The notes under the pieces are model-generated. The model was given only the letters and a program-made list of their open reading frames with translations, searched no databases and was not told where the DNA came from. The position numbers and the translations under genes were made by a program. This document shows, in pieces, positions 44,682 through 55,705 of a stretch of DNA of 64,000 nucleotides. Origin of the DNA: Effrenium voratum (taxonomy: Eukaryota; Sar; Dinophyceae; Suessiales; Symbiodiniaceae); NCBI GenBank assembly GCA_963377175.1, contig CAUJNA010001835.1:370001-434000 (forward strand). The letters are read 5' to 3'. Each line of letters starts with the position of its first letter. The stretch's first letter is position 1.

Positions 44682-45348
44682 TGGCGATTGATTAAAATGG
44701 CCTTTACGTGGGATGACCATTCGGGGGGGGAGCCACCAGAAAAGACCAATGGTCATTTGGTGGCCAGGAAAATTTATCAACCCCATGTGTTTCCCCTTGG
44801 CTTGCTGGAGAAAAGACTCGCCCCAGCCACACCATAGGTAACCTAAGAATCGACAAACACCAACGAGGCATAACGAGGCTCGGACACACTGCGGCTCAAG
44901 GATGGCTCGTATTGCAGGATGTCAAGCAGCATTTCATGTTCCTCAGCCCTGCATGGAAGCTCAGAGTGGTCTATTTGGGTGTCTCAAAAACGGGGGGGAG
45001 GGCACCCTTTTGGGGTTCCCTTCACTTCGTGGTTCCCTTCAACACTCTGAGGACAAATCCACTTTGAGAGTGTTTCTGTTTTGCTTTCTATGTGCTTTGC
45101 TGGCGCCTGGAAAATGCTTCCCCCGCAGCTACTCCGTGGGTTTTTGTCGCTTGGAAAGAGTTAGCATTGTTAGCATCCAGTTGAGGAAACAAAAGTGGAG
45201 AGAAGGAAGCAACTTGGGACTTCATATGCGAAACCCACCCGAAAAGGGAAGGCAGGGATCCAATAAGCCGAAATACCATGGGAATACTTTCCTTGAATAT
45301 CTAATTCTCCATCAGGGGAGCTTCCCTGGTACAGAAGTGGGAACCCAC

Positions 45349-45408
45349 CCGTCATTCGCTCGATCGCACGACCCTGCATCCTATCAACAATCTTTCGGAA
45401 TTGTTCCT
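45349..45408 (-). CDS. Possible short minus-strand exon
   Basis: Bounded on the minus strand by an acceptor ending GGCAG and a donor GTGGGT; the 20 or so residues between contain EEQFRKIVDRMQGRAIERMT, a convincing amphipathic helix. The surrounding frame (45170-45520) is open. It overlaps a longer plus-strand open frame (44902-45534) that has no recognisable content. Too short to be sure. Confidence 0.22.
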
Positions 45409-45540
45409 CTGCCAGTAAGCTCAGATTTGGTCGAAACAAACCCAAATCAATTGCAGGTTCCTCAGCTTGCTTGGCTTTTCCATGTGGATACGACTTTCTG
45501 TGATACCTGGTCCCTCTCAAGCGGGTTAACTTGACAGAAA

Positions 45541-46116
45541 ATGACCCTAAAAACCGTCTCCCGCAACCATGACCTTTTCACAGCGGATAGTGACTGTTGC
45601 TGGGACCAGAGGAGCAGAGCAGCAGACCCTCGTGGTGTGCTTGCAATGAGTTGGAATCAGCCAGAGTCGACCTTGTCCTTCCAAAACACTTGCAATCTCA
45701 CTTCTGGCTCGCGGCCATGGTCTTGCAAAGTTGTTCAAGGTCAAACAAAAAGAAGAAGTAAATGTGTAGGGCCATGCATATCCAGTGTTGAGTGGAGTGA
45801 CTTTCCAAAGCTCGAAGCAAGATGGCTACTGCGCCAAAAACGTCTCGAACTTTTTCCAGGTTTGCAGATCAGTGAAAACAATCGAACCCATTCTCCCAAA
45901 CCGGCGGTTAAAGATCCAACCCGATAGCATCCAAGTAGAAATCTAAAGAACCTTCGGTCCGAGCCGCAGTGCTTCGCACTGAAGACTGCAGGGCAGTTGC
46001 AGCTTCGTGTTTCGGACGGAAGGTCCGAGTCGGACGCAGGAGGTCGGGGAATGAGCTCGCACCTGGCACGGGCGCACAACGAGACGAGACTCCCCAACCC
46101 AGTAATCAAAAACTGA
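45541..46116 (+). CDS. Candidate two-part coding region, unknown
   Basis: Two plus-strand open frames in succession. 45541-45927 (128 codons) is best near its end: SSVEWSDFPKLEARWLLRQK, then LELFPGLQISENN. 45928-46116 (62 codons, ending TGA) contains SEPQCFALKTAGQLQLRVSD and GGRGMSSHLARAHNETRLPN. They are in different frames and could be two exons of one gene, though part of the gap is a repeat (AAGATCCAACC at 45911). No domain recognised; borders are not fixed. Confidence 0.3.
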
Positions 46117-46621
46117 CCACTTGGGGCGGATCCACTAAACCATTGCTGGGATTTGATGGCACGTTTTCAATCGGGGCCACGAAGGGAAACCACAAGGAGT
46201 GCGCTTCAACCATACAGTGGTGGTTTAAACTGAACATCTCTATATGCCACATTGCGTCACAAATACATCTACAAACATGACGTTGGAATTGGACCCCCGA
46301 GGTTCAGGACTTGGAATCCAGGCTTTTCCTCTTTGTACACTAGTGAAGGCGAGCTTGGGCGATGCCACAAACATTGGCCCGGAGCGAGCTGGGATTCGTG
46401 AGTCATAGCCATTGAAGCTAGGGGGAAGGGGGACCTCCATTGGACGCTTGAGAAGTGCCTTTCCCAGGGTGGAAGAGGCGTGCGGGGTGCCTCCCCTTTT
46501 TGTGGATGGATTAAGACCACTTTTGGAGGGGAGAACCCACAGCCCTTTTAAGGTCCCTTCGAAGGGTTCCGAGGACCTGTCCTAGACAGAGACACGTGGG
46601 TGTACCAAAAAAACACAATGT

Positions 46622-46972
46622 TTGGGTGGTTCCCCTGAACAAAGACAGACCCACATGCAGTCTCAAAACGCAAGCAAATCAGGGTCTGGGATCTTCCAAG
46701 AACACAAGCCAGGGCACAATTTTGGTTGGCAAAGGAAAAGTCAAGGAAAGGAAAACGCTTCTCAACCCCGGTGGTCATGGTTTCAAGGCTCCGAGAACTG
46801 TACGGATGCGATGCGCAAACTCTGCACGTGGCCTTTTGGTACACTCTGCCGCCTGCTTCTGCCGCGACAATTGGCCCGACTCCCCTCAAGGCCCATAGTT
46901 TCTAGTGACTGCGACGGAGACACCCTTATGTCCACAACGCCGTCCGGCGCTCCAAAACTGATTTTGCAGTGA
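46622..46972 (+). CDS. Candidate ORF just before a poly-A tract
   Basis: 116 codons open; the C-terminal half is protein-like (CTDAMRKLCTWPFGTLCRLL, PIVSSDCDGDTLMSTTPSGA). The stop at 46970-46972 is followed after 28 bases by 19 consecutive A residues (47001-47019). That arrangement would fit a retroposed mRNA end, but the antisense frame is also open and no signal or target duplication was found. Confidence 0.25.
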   Translation: MGGSPEQRQTHMQSQNASKSGSGIFQEHKPGHNFGWQRKSQGKENASQPRWSWFQGSENCTDAMRKLCTWPFGTLCRLLLPRQLARLPSRPIVSSDCDGDTLMSTTPSGAPKLILQ

Positions 46973-47000
46973 TTTTGAGTCATATATAGCCTACCGTATT

Positions 47001-47019
47001 AAAAAAAAAAAAAAAAAAA
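47001..47019. repeat. A19 homopolymer
   Basis: Nineteen consecutive A. A TA microsatellite follows at 47062-47079. Confidence 0.97.
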
Positions 47020-47454
47020 CAGTCCAAAGGAGGCCCCCTGAATCTTGATCAACACAAGGGATTATATATATATATATAAATGTGACATGACCACACCCGG
47101 CAAGAGCCCCAGAAGCATCCTCAAAGTGAGGGGGTCTTTTTTCAGGAGACCAGGACTAGGGGCCAAAAGAAATACACCCAACTGGGTATGTGTCAAACAA
47201 ATGATTGATTTGGACCCCAAATGGTTGTTATTCGGTTGGTTTGAGTTGGAACTACTAGGCGCCCTCAGAAAACACAAGCCAACTACCACCACTCCTCAAC
47301 CACTGCTTTTTGGACAAGGATTTTGGATTTGATTGAAAAAGCAGGCAAGTTGAGAGTGTTAAGGCCAGTTCCCAGCGGATTCCCATTGCCGGAACCAAAG
47401 GCTTTTTTGCAAGCGAATCGACCGGATCTAACCTTTTCCTCCATTTGCTGAAAT

Positions 47455-49650
47455 GGATTTCATATTCTCCCCTGGCTACATATTAATAGATGTCCTTTTA
47501 TATTAATTATTTCTATGTTCAATGATATTTTATATGAGTTAGTATCATGATTCCTTATCTTTTTTATCCATTATAGTTCTGTCTTTTCGTAATACCATGA
47601 ACAAAGTGAATGAAATAATCTATTAGTATCTTATATTATTGATTAGCAGTTTTCATTATTCACTGTAATTATGCTTATCTACTTCTTTCATGTTCTAATG
47701 ACAGTATATTATTTCATCCACAATGTGATTCCAAAAGTAAAAGAAGGTGAAAGAAATAGCTGCCAATGACTTTAGGATCTAGAATTATTCCTTTCCCACC
47801 TTTTATCTCATGCATGTATTGATTATGAAATTCTGAAGAAGAGAAACAGATAATGATGGTAAAGACAATAGGAACCTCTTAATCTAATTCCCAATCTGGA
47901 AACGTCTCATAATTAAGATAATACAAGATGAAGTGATGAATAATTAATGTAAATATATTTACCATATTAATAATGAAACATGATGATAGACAGATAGCTT
48001 TTATATTTGGTATCTTTAAAATCCTTCCTCCGGCTCCCTTCCTCGCCTGTCTATCAACTGTCATTGGTTCCAAGATGAAGTGGAACAATAATTAAAAGAT
48101 GGCAAACATAATTCTAATAAGATATAACCATAAGATGTACACAGATGATACATGCCTTTTCCTATCATATATTATCTCCTTCATTCACTCTCTAACTCTC
48201 CATTCTATTTCTGGCTTATTCTCAAGGATTGCAAAGCCAAGAATCAGATGGAAAAGTTCTACCTTAATGTAACCCATCCCTTCCCTTCCTACGTCTAGAG
48301 ATGCCTGGAAGGGACATGAAGGTACAAACTAAAAATAAAAAGACAAAAGAAAAAGGAAAATTACATTAATACAAAGATGAATACAAAGGAACCAGACAAC
48401 ACACAACATAAATATTATCTTATTACCTCTAATTCAAGGATTATTTCGCTAACAACAAAAGCCCAACAATAAAGACAGACAAATGAACAATAAATAAAAG
48501 TTATAGATCTAATAGTATCATGTTGAATATTTATTTTGCATTAATTATTTTTGGAATCTTGGTTTCTTATTAGGAATTACTATTTTATTACAAATTATCT
48601 CTGGAATCTTCTTAGGTTTACATGTGACATCAGATATTAATTCAGCGTATTTTAGTATTTTGTTTTTAATTAGAGAAATAAATTATGGATGGCGTTTACG
48701 TTATCTTCATTCTAATGGTGCATCATGTGTCTGTCTTTATATATTTCTACATCTTGGAAGAGCTATATCTTATGCTTCATATTTTTATACTCCTAATACT
48801 TGGTTTTCTGGAATTAATATTTACTTCTTCTTAATGGGAACAGCATTTATGGGTTATGTTTTACCGAATAGACAAATGAGTTTACGGGGAGTTACAGTAA
48901 CTACAAACTTATTATCTCCCATTCCATCTTTAATAGAATGGCTTTGTGGAGGACAATATGTTTACAATCCAACATTGAAGAGGTTCTTTGTCATTCATTT
49001 TTTATGTCCATTTCTTCTTTGTGGTTTTCTTAGTTATCATAGTTTTAATGTACATTTTCTATCTTCAAATAATCCTACCAGGAATTCCACTAATAATAAA
49101 ATAGCAGTTTTCCTTTCACTATTAGTAAATATTTCTGTGGAAATATATTAATTATCTATCTATATCTTCTTCAAATTACCTCCGGGTTCTCTTCTTTCTC
49201 ACATCCAAATAATGCATTAGAAGCATGTGGATTACTAACTCCTTTACATATACCTGAATGGCATTTCTTACGCCAATATGATGTGTTAAAAGCTGTGCCA
49301 AATAAAAATTCAGGGTTCATTATTTTTTTTACTTATATCTTCATCTTATTTTACTTTATGAGAAGTCTCTCTTTTTCCATTCTACTTCATATAAATTACA
49401 TCTAGTAGATTTAATGGCTTTATCTGTGCTTTTGGTTTCTGATTTTTTTCTTTTATTTGGATAGGTGGTCAATTTGCTGTAGACAATTTTCTATCTTATG
49501 GTTGTATCTTGACATGTAATTATGATTGTCTTCTTATCTGTATCTTATTAATCTATTATATTTTTATATCTCAAGTTTGTATCTTTTCACACATCATATT
49601 ACAAATAATAAAGACACCAAATATAATTCCAGAAAATAGAATAGAAGGGA
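47455..49650 (+). other. Mitochondrial DNA insertion (NUMT)
   Basis: A block of about 2.2 kb with a sudden rise in A+T at both edges, set between ordinary repeat-bearing sequence. The right half holds the broken cob copy. The left half (47455-48515) has the same composition and many short inverted AT stretches but no recognised gene; a minus-strand frame at 47879-48088 is hydrophobic and unassigned. Dinoflagellate mitochondrial genomes are known to consist of many gene fragments in non-coding DNA, which the left half could represent. A chimeric assembly join is the main alternative. Confidence 0.75.
48516..49581 (+). pseudogene. cob: Cytochrome b (cob), frameshifted copy
   Basis: Cytochrome b is the membrane core of respiratory complex III, with two haem b groups. 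Segment 1 (48516-49151) has the hallmarks NYFWNLGFLLG, SGIFLGLH, TSDINSAYFS, ISYASYFYTPNTWFSG, AFMGYVLP and NPTLKRFFVIHF, including helix-loop blocks around the haem and Qo-site region. Segment 2, shifted in frame (about 49155-49400), continues with SHPNNALEACGLLTPLHI, PEWHF and LKAVPNKNSGFIIFF. Segment 3, back in the first frame (about 49458-49581), has WIGGQFAVDNFLSYG. So at least two frameshifts and a stop at 49149-49151 break it. The extreme N-terminus is missing. Several expected Gly, Trp or Cys are Arg (NRQMS, LRGVTV, GWRLRY). It cannot give an intact protein as it stands. Confidence 0.92.
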
Positions 49651-51904
49651 ATCGATGTCACTACCGGCAATATGTTGGGTTTTTTTTGCAGACAAGAGAA
49701 GACATGGAAATGAAGGCTTGGGTGTTCCCTTGATGGTCCAGGGGTTGTAAAGGCTCCAAAACGTAAACACCTTTTTTGGGGATTCGAAGCGGGCAATTGA
49801 GTTGGCAATGAACCGCTTGGGATTCCCGTAAAAGCAAGACATCAGGAATGGTCGGTACCTCATTCCTTTGCTCAACACCTTGTTTGCCTTCAATTGGTAC
49901 CAAAGGGATGGTTGGTACAAATGAAACCAACAGCGATGGGATGCTGAAGAATGCTCTTCAACACCTTGAATATCGATAGGTGGGTGTGCTTTTGTTGTGA
50001 GGGTAGCTCTTTCTAATGGTAACCCCACCATTTTGAGGCATTTTGGTCTCCATCTAAAGCCTTGGGAAGGCCGGCTAAGGCTACCCGATCTGATTCGAAT
50101 GGCATCCATTTGCGAAGATGTCTGAAAGGAAGAAGCCCAGGTGGTATCTGCCTAGAACCCCCCTGGAAACCTCCTTTTGGACTCTCTCTGAAAGCTGCAG
50201 GCCACCCGGAGCGATACCTGGACCTACGACCCCATAGCTTTCTGCTGTTGGGGGAAAAAAACCTTTTTTTCTTCCCAGTAGTGATTGATTCCCTTTCAAA
50301 CCAACAGGATACTCAAGTGGAAGTCTTGCGTGGATCCCTCAAAGACGAGCACGTTTACTCACTCCACAACCAAACTTGATATTTACCACTAAACTGGTCC
50401 AAACCTAAAGAGTGACTAAAGTCCGAAACGGAACTCAGAGAGTGAGTTCCGAAACGGAACTCAGAGAGTGAGTTCAGTGGGAGACGTCATAAATACCTTA
50501 AAATTCTGCTAATTATCACACTAATTTGTGGAAGATGTCAATTAAATACCTCGAAACTCTACAAAAAATATCAAAGTTTCAGGCTATCGCTGGGAACCCA
50601 TCGCTGGTAGCTTGAGGCAATTATCTTCCAATTTGGCAAACCACGAGAAACCAATCCAAACAAAACCAATCACCGGAGTCAGCAGTCACAGAAACTCACA
50701 ATTGTGGACATGCGAGCGACCACTGTCGGCACACGTGCGGCAAAGTTGAGTCTCCACGCCTGTTTTGAGTTGACAAGTTAATGGAGAATTCTAAGGGTAC
50801 CTTCCCCATTCTTTCCAGGATTCCTTCTTTCTAGAAAACCACCAAAAACCTGGGAAAACGGATCCGGTTTTTTAAAAGAACGATGGTTGAAAAGAATGGA
50901 AACGGAATCAACCCCTAGAAGAATAGTCTTTCTCACCTCCCAGCATCGTCAACCTGCCCCTGGAGTCCCACCAAGTGGAGTATTTCCAACCCCAAAGTTC
51001 TAAGATGGTCCAAATGTTGATCCAACGGAGCTGTAAGGGACGAAACCAAGGCCCCCTAAAACGGTCCAAACCCAAAAAGTGACTAAAGTCCGAAACGGGA
51101 GTGAGAAAATGAAGAAGTTCAAGTCTTAAATCAGGGCTTGCCCTTTCAGTGGTTGCAATCTAGGGGGGATGCCTTTGCCTGGAAATGGTTCGGATTAATA
51201 GGGAGCCAACATCCTCCCTAATGCTCAACCAGAATCTTTGGGCCAAATTGCAATGTCAAAGGCTGATGGTTCACATCCATAAAACTATGACCATGGCGGA
51301 CTCCTTTGGAGGCTGCCCAGAATGAAACAATCAAGCAACCGCTACAACGTGGGGTTCACACCCCAAACGGTTTAGGGACAAATACATTACCATGCTCATC
51401 TCAAAGTCGTGCTTGTGCTTCTTCACATGACATGTTGTTTTAGGGGACCCAAACTTATCCCGGCAGAGGGGAACCTCATAATACAAACCCACATGTCTCG
51501 AGTCTCGAGTGCAAATCAGTCTGATAGCTTACTCTCGGATCTACTTGGTCAACTTTGGCCTATTGATTGCATGTTCCCGCGTAACAAACGAAGCCGCGAA
51601 AGGAACACAATGGCATACAATGGCTCACTACAAGAGTAGACAATCATTCCAAGTGGAGTCAACCACACTTCTTGTTGGCTACTTGCCCTCTGTGTAACAA
51701 AAACAACAACATGTGTTTGCTCATTGGTGGAAAAGCACAGATTCTCCCCAGTCTCACTGCCCCAGTGGACTGGCCAGAAACCAAAAAACTGTGGTCTTCC
51801 CGAAAAGTGACTAGTCCTTGAACTCAGGGAGTGAGAAGCTCAAGCTTCAAGATCCAAACAAATAGCTCCCAAGGCTCAACCCACACGTTGTTCAAGTTCA
51901 GGTC
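49651..51904. other. Intergenic with repeat fragments
   Basis: No gene supported. A minus-strand open frame of 171 codons (49594-50109) begins in ordinary DNA and ends inside the AT-rich insert, so it is probably fortuitous. Family L fragments occur near 50272-50323. Several copies of AGTGACTAAAGTCC with GAGTGAG downstream are at 50411, 51080 and (variant) 51815. Confidence 0.45.
50422..50473. repeat. Perfect 26-bp tandem duplication
   Basis: Two identical head-to-tail 26-bp units beginning TCCGAAACGGAACTCAGAGA, inside the dispersed AAAGTCC/GAGTGAG repeat. Lack of divergence implies a recent duplication. Confidence 0.95.
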
Positions 51905-52114
51905 GTGAAAGGAAAACCCGTTGATTTCCTCCAGTCGTTAAACACAAGCTCAGATATTGCCAAGCCTGCTATGAGCGTCTGTATCGCAAAACACACCCAA
52001 AAAGGGGCACCCGCCGTGGTATCCCACTTCTTGACTACTGAAAGGGCACAAAGCCCCCTGCTGAGGCCTGGAATCCGAGACCCAACCTGGCACGCAACCC
52101 ACCGCACTGGGTAA
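51905..52114 (+). CDS. Candidate exon, unknown protein
   Basis: 69 codons ending in TAA; protein-like tracts KGKPVDFLQSLNTSSDIAKP, SVCIAKHTQKGAPAVVSHFL and TTERAQSPLLRPGIRDP. The minus strand over 51898-52200 is also open, with a hydrophobic stretch. No domain or splice site identified. If real, this would be a terminal exon. Confidence 0.25.
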   Translation: MKGKPVDFLQSLNTSSDIAKPAMSVCIAKHTQKGAPAVVSHFLTTERAQSPLLRPGIRDPTWHATHRTG

Positions 52115-54170
52115 CGTTGTGGCCTGCGGTAGCATTTCTGCATGGTCGAATTAAACTCATGGTTGTGGAACGTGATTTCTTCTCTGATAACAAAGGCCAT
52201 CCCCAGGACTACTTTACTTCAAAGGGGGTGTATCACAGGATTTTTTGTCCAACTTCGTCCACAACCAGGCAAGGTGAACTTGAACCCTTGATTCCCCCAA
52301 AGGGGAACCATGGTTGCCAATGGGAAGAACCCATTTTGCTGATTGAATGCCTTCACCCATAGGGTGAATCAAATTGGTTCACCCTCTGCATGGAGCAAAG
52401 ACGGGGGTTCCGGCGTTTGACTGCCGCGGGTTCCCTCGGCTCCCTCGAGAAGGGTGGCTTGGGGGTTGGGTAGTCCCATGTATCCAACAGGAAACTCAAA
52501 TCCCCAAACCGACAAAGGGTTTGGGAAGGGAGAGAAGTGTCCTGCACGAGGGGAAGGGATGGATGAATCTTCTTGCAAAAGAAACAGAAAGCTTGAAGGT
52601 GCTGCTTGAGCTAGTGGCTTGTTTACCTCCTAAACGTCACGGACGGAAGGCTTGAGAGACAGTGCCCCAGTTTCTGACTTTGATACCCCGTAGAACCCGT
52701 CCAAGTACTGGGCCCGGATTGGTGAACTGCCGAAAGCAAACAAACGCGCCTCCAAAAGAAAGCTTACAAAACAAAAACTCCGATTCAATCAGGAGCTTTC
52801 AAAGTCGTGGTTGTGGAAGATCACTTTTGTAATACCCAAGTGGATTCCCACCATGGCTACTTCAGCGCTTGGGGGTTGCTGTTGGTATCGTAAAAAGTGG
52901 CAAGAGTGCTTGATTCCCTTTAGAAACCACCCAAATTCCAACAAAAAGACGCCGCCACTTTTCAAGAGAAGGATTTGTGAGACTTTCGCTTCAGCCGACT
53001 TTGTTCCTAGGATCCCCAACACCACCCCCACAAGCTACGCCGCTCGCCGCCAATCGGTGGGATGTTTGAGCGGATTTCAGTCCAAGCCGGGCGCGACCTC
53101 CTCCTGCGGTTGGGATGAAGGCTGACAAAAGGGAAGCTGGTGACTCAGGTTGCGCGGGGTTGTCTTTTTTTGAGTTGATGCCCCAGTTTGTTGGATTTTA
53201 CAAGGAAAACCAGATGCAACACTACAATTTGGGGGGGCGGGGTCCCCGAAAAAGACCCGAGTAGCTTAAAACCCATTGTCAAAACTTGAGGGTAGGCCCC
53301 TTATAAAGTTCTAGCCTACCTAGGGTTGAAGATCCGAGTCCCAATTCCTCCTTGTGTCTCCTTTGTTCAAGGCTACCTGGGTTAAGTAGAAACTCTGGCT
53401 ACTCCCAGTGGTTTGGTTCATCTCATTGCATGGGGTGATACCCGGGGTTCAAATTCGCAAGTAAAGGGTTGTTTTTTTACCATGTCAATGTGAGATCCGG
53501 CAGATGCACACTGCAAGCAAGGTATGGGGTATACATACATTTCACGAAGATTTCAAGGCCCATACCAAAGACCCAAACAATTCTCCAGACGAATTCGATG
53601 CTCACAAATCACCCAGTGCTTGATCTGGATTTGAATGCCCGACAGCACGGGAACTGCCAGAAGTGCCCTGGTCCAAATCCCGCATGGGTCCTGTTTCCTA
53701 CTTGTGTGTTCGACCCAAATGGCAAGTGGCCAGTGATCAAGGTTCTACCCCACTCACCAGTTCACCCAAGAACACAACCGAAAAGCACATCACTTCCCTG
53801 CCTCCCCAACAAACAAAACACAACAGGACAAACCCAGGAAGAAAACAAAGAAACAACAAACACATCTCGAAAAGAAAAAAACAAGTCCCGACATCAAATC
53901 GCTGTTGGGGAAACCAACAACGTAAGCCCAGATTCAATCCAAAAATCTCCAAAACGCAAATACAAGCACCAACACAACCCACACCAACAAACATACCCCA
54001 CAAACAAACAAGAATCCACTAACCCAAAACGCAACCTCGGGTTTTGGCAACCTCTGTTGGCTCTCCGATACGTTGGCTCGAAGTTCCTCACGGCTTCGGA
54101 AGGTCTGGAAGAGTTCGATGCAGTCGAGGGATCCTCGCGGTTCGGTTTCAAGATCCATCCAGTACAAGGG
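52115..54170. other. Intergenic, one repeat-crossing long frame
   Basis: Overlapping open frames only. 52811-53125 (+) has a protein-like end (CETFASADFVPRIPNTTPTS) but crosses a dispersed motif (GATTCCCTTTAGAAACC near 52914). An A/C-rich tract at about 53760-54015 makes the long Lys/Asn/Gln/Thr-rich frame seen there. Confidence 0.4.
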
Positions 54171-54280
54171 CATAAGTGTCCTGTTGGAAAAATAGATGGC
54201 CCCGACACTAGTCTGAAACAACCAGGTCAACAAGGAATCGCCATCGATTTTCTACCAAAACAACCAAGAAGGACACCTAC
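54171..54280 (+). mobile_element. TIR element, family C
   Basis: Begins CATAAGTGTCCTGTTGG, contains AAATAGATGGCCCCGACACT, and ends TACCAAAACAACCAAGAAGG plus ACACCTAC. The order matches 36730-36840. The inner palindrome is partly lost. Confidence 0.65.
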
Positions 54281-54783
54281 CAGGGACTGCGTGGGAGTGG
54301 GCTTTGGTCAGGGTTGTGGGGGTTGGGGCTGGGATATTCCAAAAACCCAAAACCCTTTGCCCTCACGGCAATAACGTATGGTTTGAGCGCACGAGCTGCA
54401 GTCATGTACAGATTTAGTGATGTGGTTGGTTCACCTATATACAAAATATTGCAACGTAACACGAAAAGACTTTGAACATCACTATTATTTACATTGATTT
54501 ACTATGCCTGAAGATTCATTCTCCGGCCTTTTCCTAGGCGTTTTGGTTTCCAGGTAGTCTTGAGATTTGGGCGACCCCCGAACCGAAATAAAAACGACAA
54601 AATCTGATTTGCGGGCGTTTGCGTGGTTTTGCGGGGTTTGGCGGGTTTTGCGGGCGGTTGCTGCCAGTTGCGGGCAAATGGAAAAGGTAAAAACGTAAAA
54701 AAAGGCACCAATTCTGAAATCTTTACGAAAATAGGAGTTCGTAGTTTTAGACGATTTCACGAAAATATATCGAGATGTAGGAA

Positions 54784-54949
54784 AAGCAAGTGAAAGACGA
54801 GAACCTCCAAAAATGTGTGGAGAATATCAAGTTGTGGTTCCACCAGTTGCATCAAAATCAAACGATCAACTACGTACTGTTCAAAATGAAGGCTTGGCCA
54901 GGGGAAATTACTAGACAGGCAAGGATTAAGGATTGCCATACAATCCCAG
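54784..54949 (+). CDS. Candidate exon with CAG/GTAGGG donor
   Basis: A frame of about 55 codons gives QVKDENLQKCVENIKLWFHQ, LHQNQTINYVLFKMKAWPGE and ITRQARIKDCHTIP, a convincing soluble, helix-rich sequence. It is followed by CCAG/GTAGGG with GT at 54950. It is the first of a run of plus-strand candidates ending at 56032 that may be one gene. No family recognised; the 5' border is not clear. The antisense frame is open but very hydrophobic. Confidence 0.38.
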
Positions 54950-55098
54950 GTAGGGTACTTGGCCATGATTATATATATATACGGTATCTGCAGCTTCAGC
55001 CCAATGAGGTTTGAATCCTTTGCCCTTTACCCATCATCTACTTTTTTCGCTGTACCTACGGTCCGGTGCGGTGACACCTTTGATCTTAGTGATGTCCG

Positions 55099-55299
55099 TT
55101 GCTCAACAAACCTCGGCCCACATCTGCTGCAAAAGTTCAGTCTAACACATATAGTTGTCTTTTCGAGGAGTCACAAGCAACTTTCTTCTTTGAAGCCCCT
55201 GCTCAACGTGAAGAGAACGAACGAATATCGAAACACCAACGCTGCTTGCGGGTCAGCAGAACATTGATCTTTTGGTTGGTTCCCACTTTCCACACGTAG
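55099..55299 (+). CDS. Possible exon of the 54.8-56.0 kb gene
   Basis: Two overlapping frames are open here. This one gives KPRPTSAAKVQSNTYSCLFE, ESQATFFFEAPAQREENERI and SKHQRCLRVSRTLIF. The other (54959-55267) is less charged but also plausible. Lying between better candidates on the same strand raises its likelihood slightly. Confidence 0.25.
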   Translation: MLNKPRPTSAAKVQSNTYSCLFEESQATFFFEAPAQREENERISKHQRCLRVSRTLIFWLVPTFHT

Positions 55300-55437
55300 A
55301 AATTCCAAAAGAACATGTCGGAACGTACAACCAGCAGCAATAGATAGAGCAAAAAAAAATGAACGGACCAATACAATGAATAACCCCCAAACTATGCGAT
55401 AGCAACAACTACAACCACCAAGAAACATACCATCGAA

Positions 55438-55668
55438 TTGCATGGACAACAAACAACTAACACAGTGGGCCCGCGCACCCACACATCCCGCCTGCATAGA
55501 GCTCCGCCCAAGGCAACATCACCTCCTGCGCTTGTTGTTTTGTGGTACACGATATCCCCGGCTTATGTGCTCGTCACCAAACAACAGCCAGCTGTTCTTG
55601 CTGTTGGGCTTGTCTTAAAGGGGACCCCGTACCAACTCCAAAAAGATCACCTGTTCTTTCCTTGTCTG
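55438..55668 (+). CDS. Candidate exon with possible GC donor
   Basis: The frame gives LHRAPPKATSPPALVVLWYT, ISPAYVLVTKQQPAVLAVGL and KGTPYQLQKDHLFFPCL. It could end at 55668 before GCAAGT; non-canonical GC donors are known in dinoflagellates. Joined between whole codons to the AG at 55704-55705, this leads into the next candidate. The implied intron of 37 nt is very short, so this join is only a suggestion. Without splicing the frame stops at 55680. Confidence 0.3.
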
Positions 55669-55705
55669 GCAAGTGACTAAGTTGCTCTTCCCGCAAAGAT
55701 TGCAG

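Noticed and set aside
44902..45534. Plus-strand frame of 210 codons
   Set aside because: Contains G-runs and repeat text (family H near 44980) and no recognisable content; the minus strand has a better short exon candidate within it.
49594..50109. Minus-strand frame of 171 codons
   Set aside because: It straddles the junction between the AT-rich insert and ordinary DNA, so it cannot be an ancestral gene.
53469..54374. The longest open frame of the window (301 codons, plus strand)
   Set aside because: Its middle is a Lys/Asn/Gln/Thr-rich product of an A/C-rich tract, and its last third runs through a family C repeat (54171-54280). The length is explained by composition.
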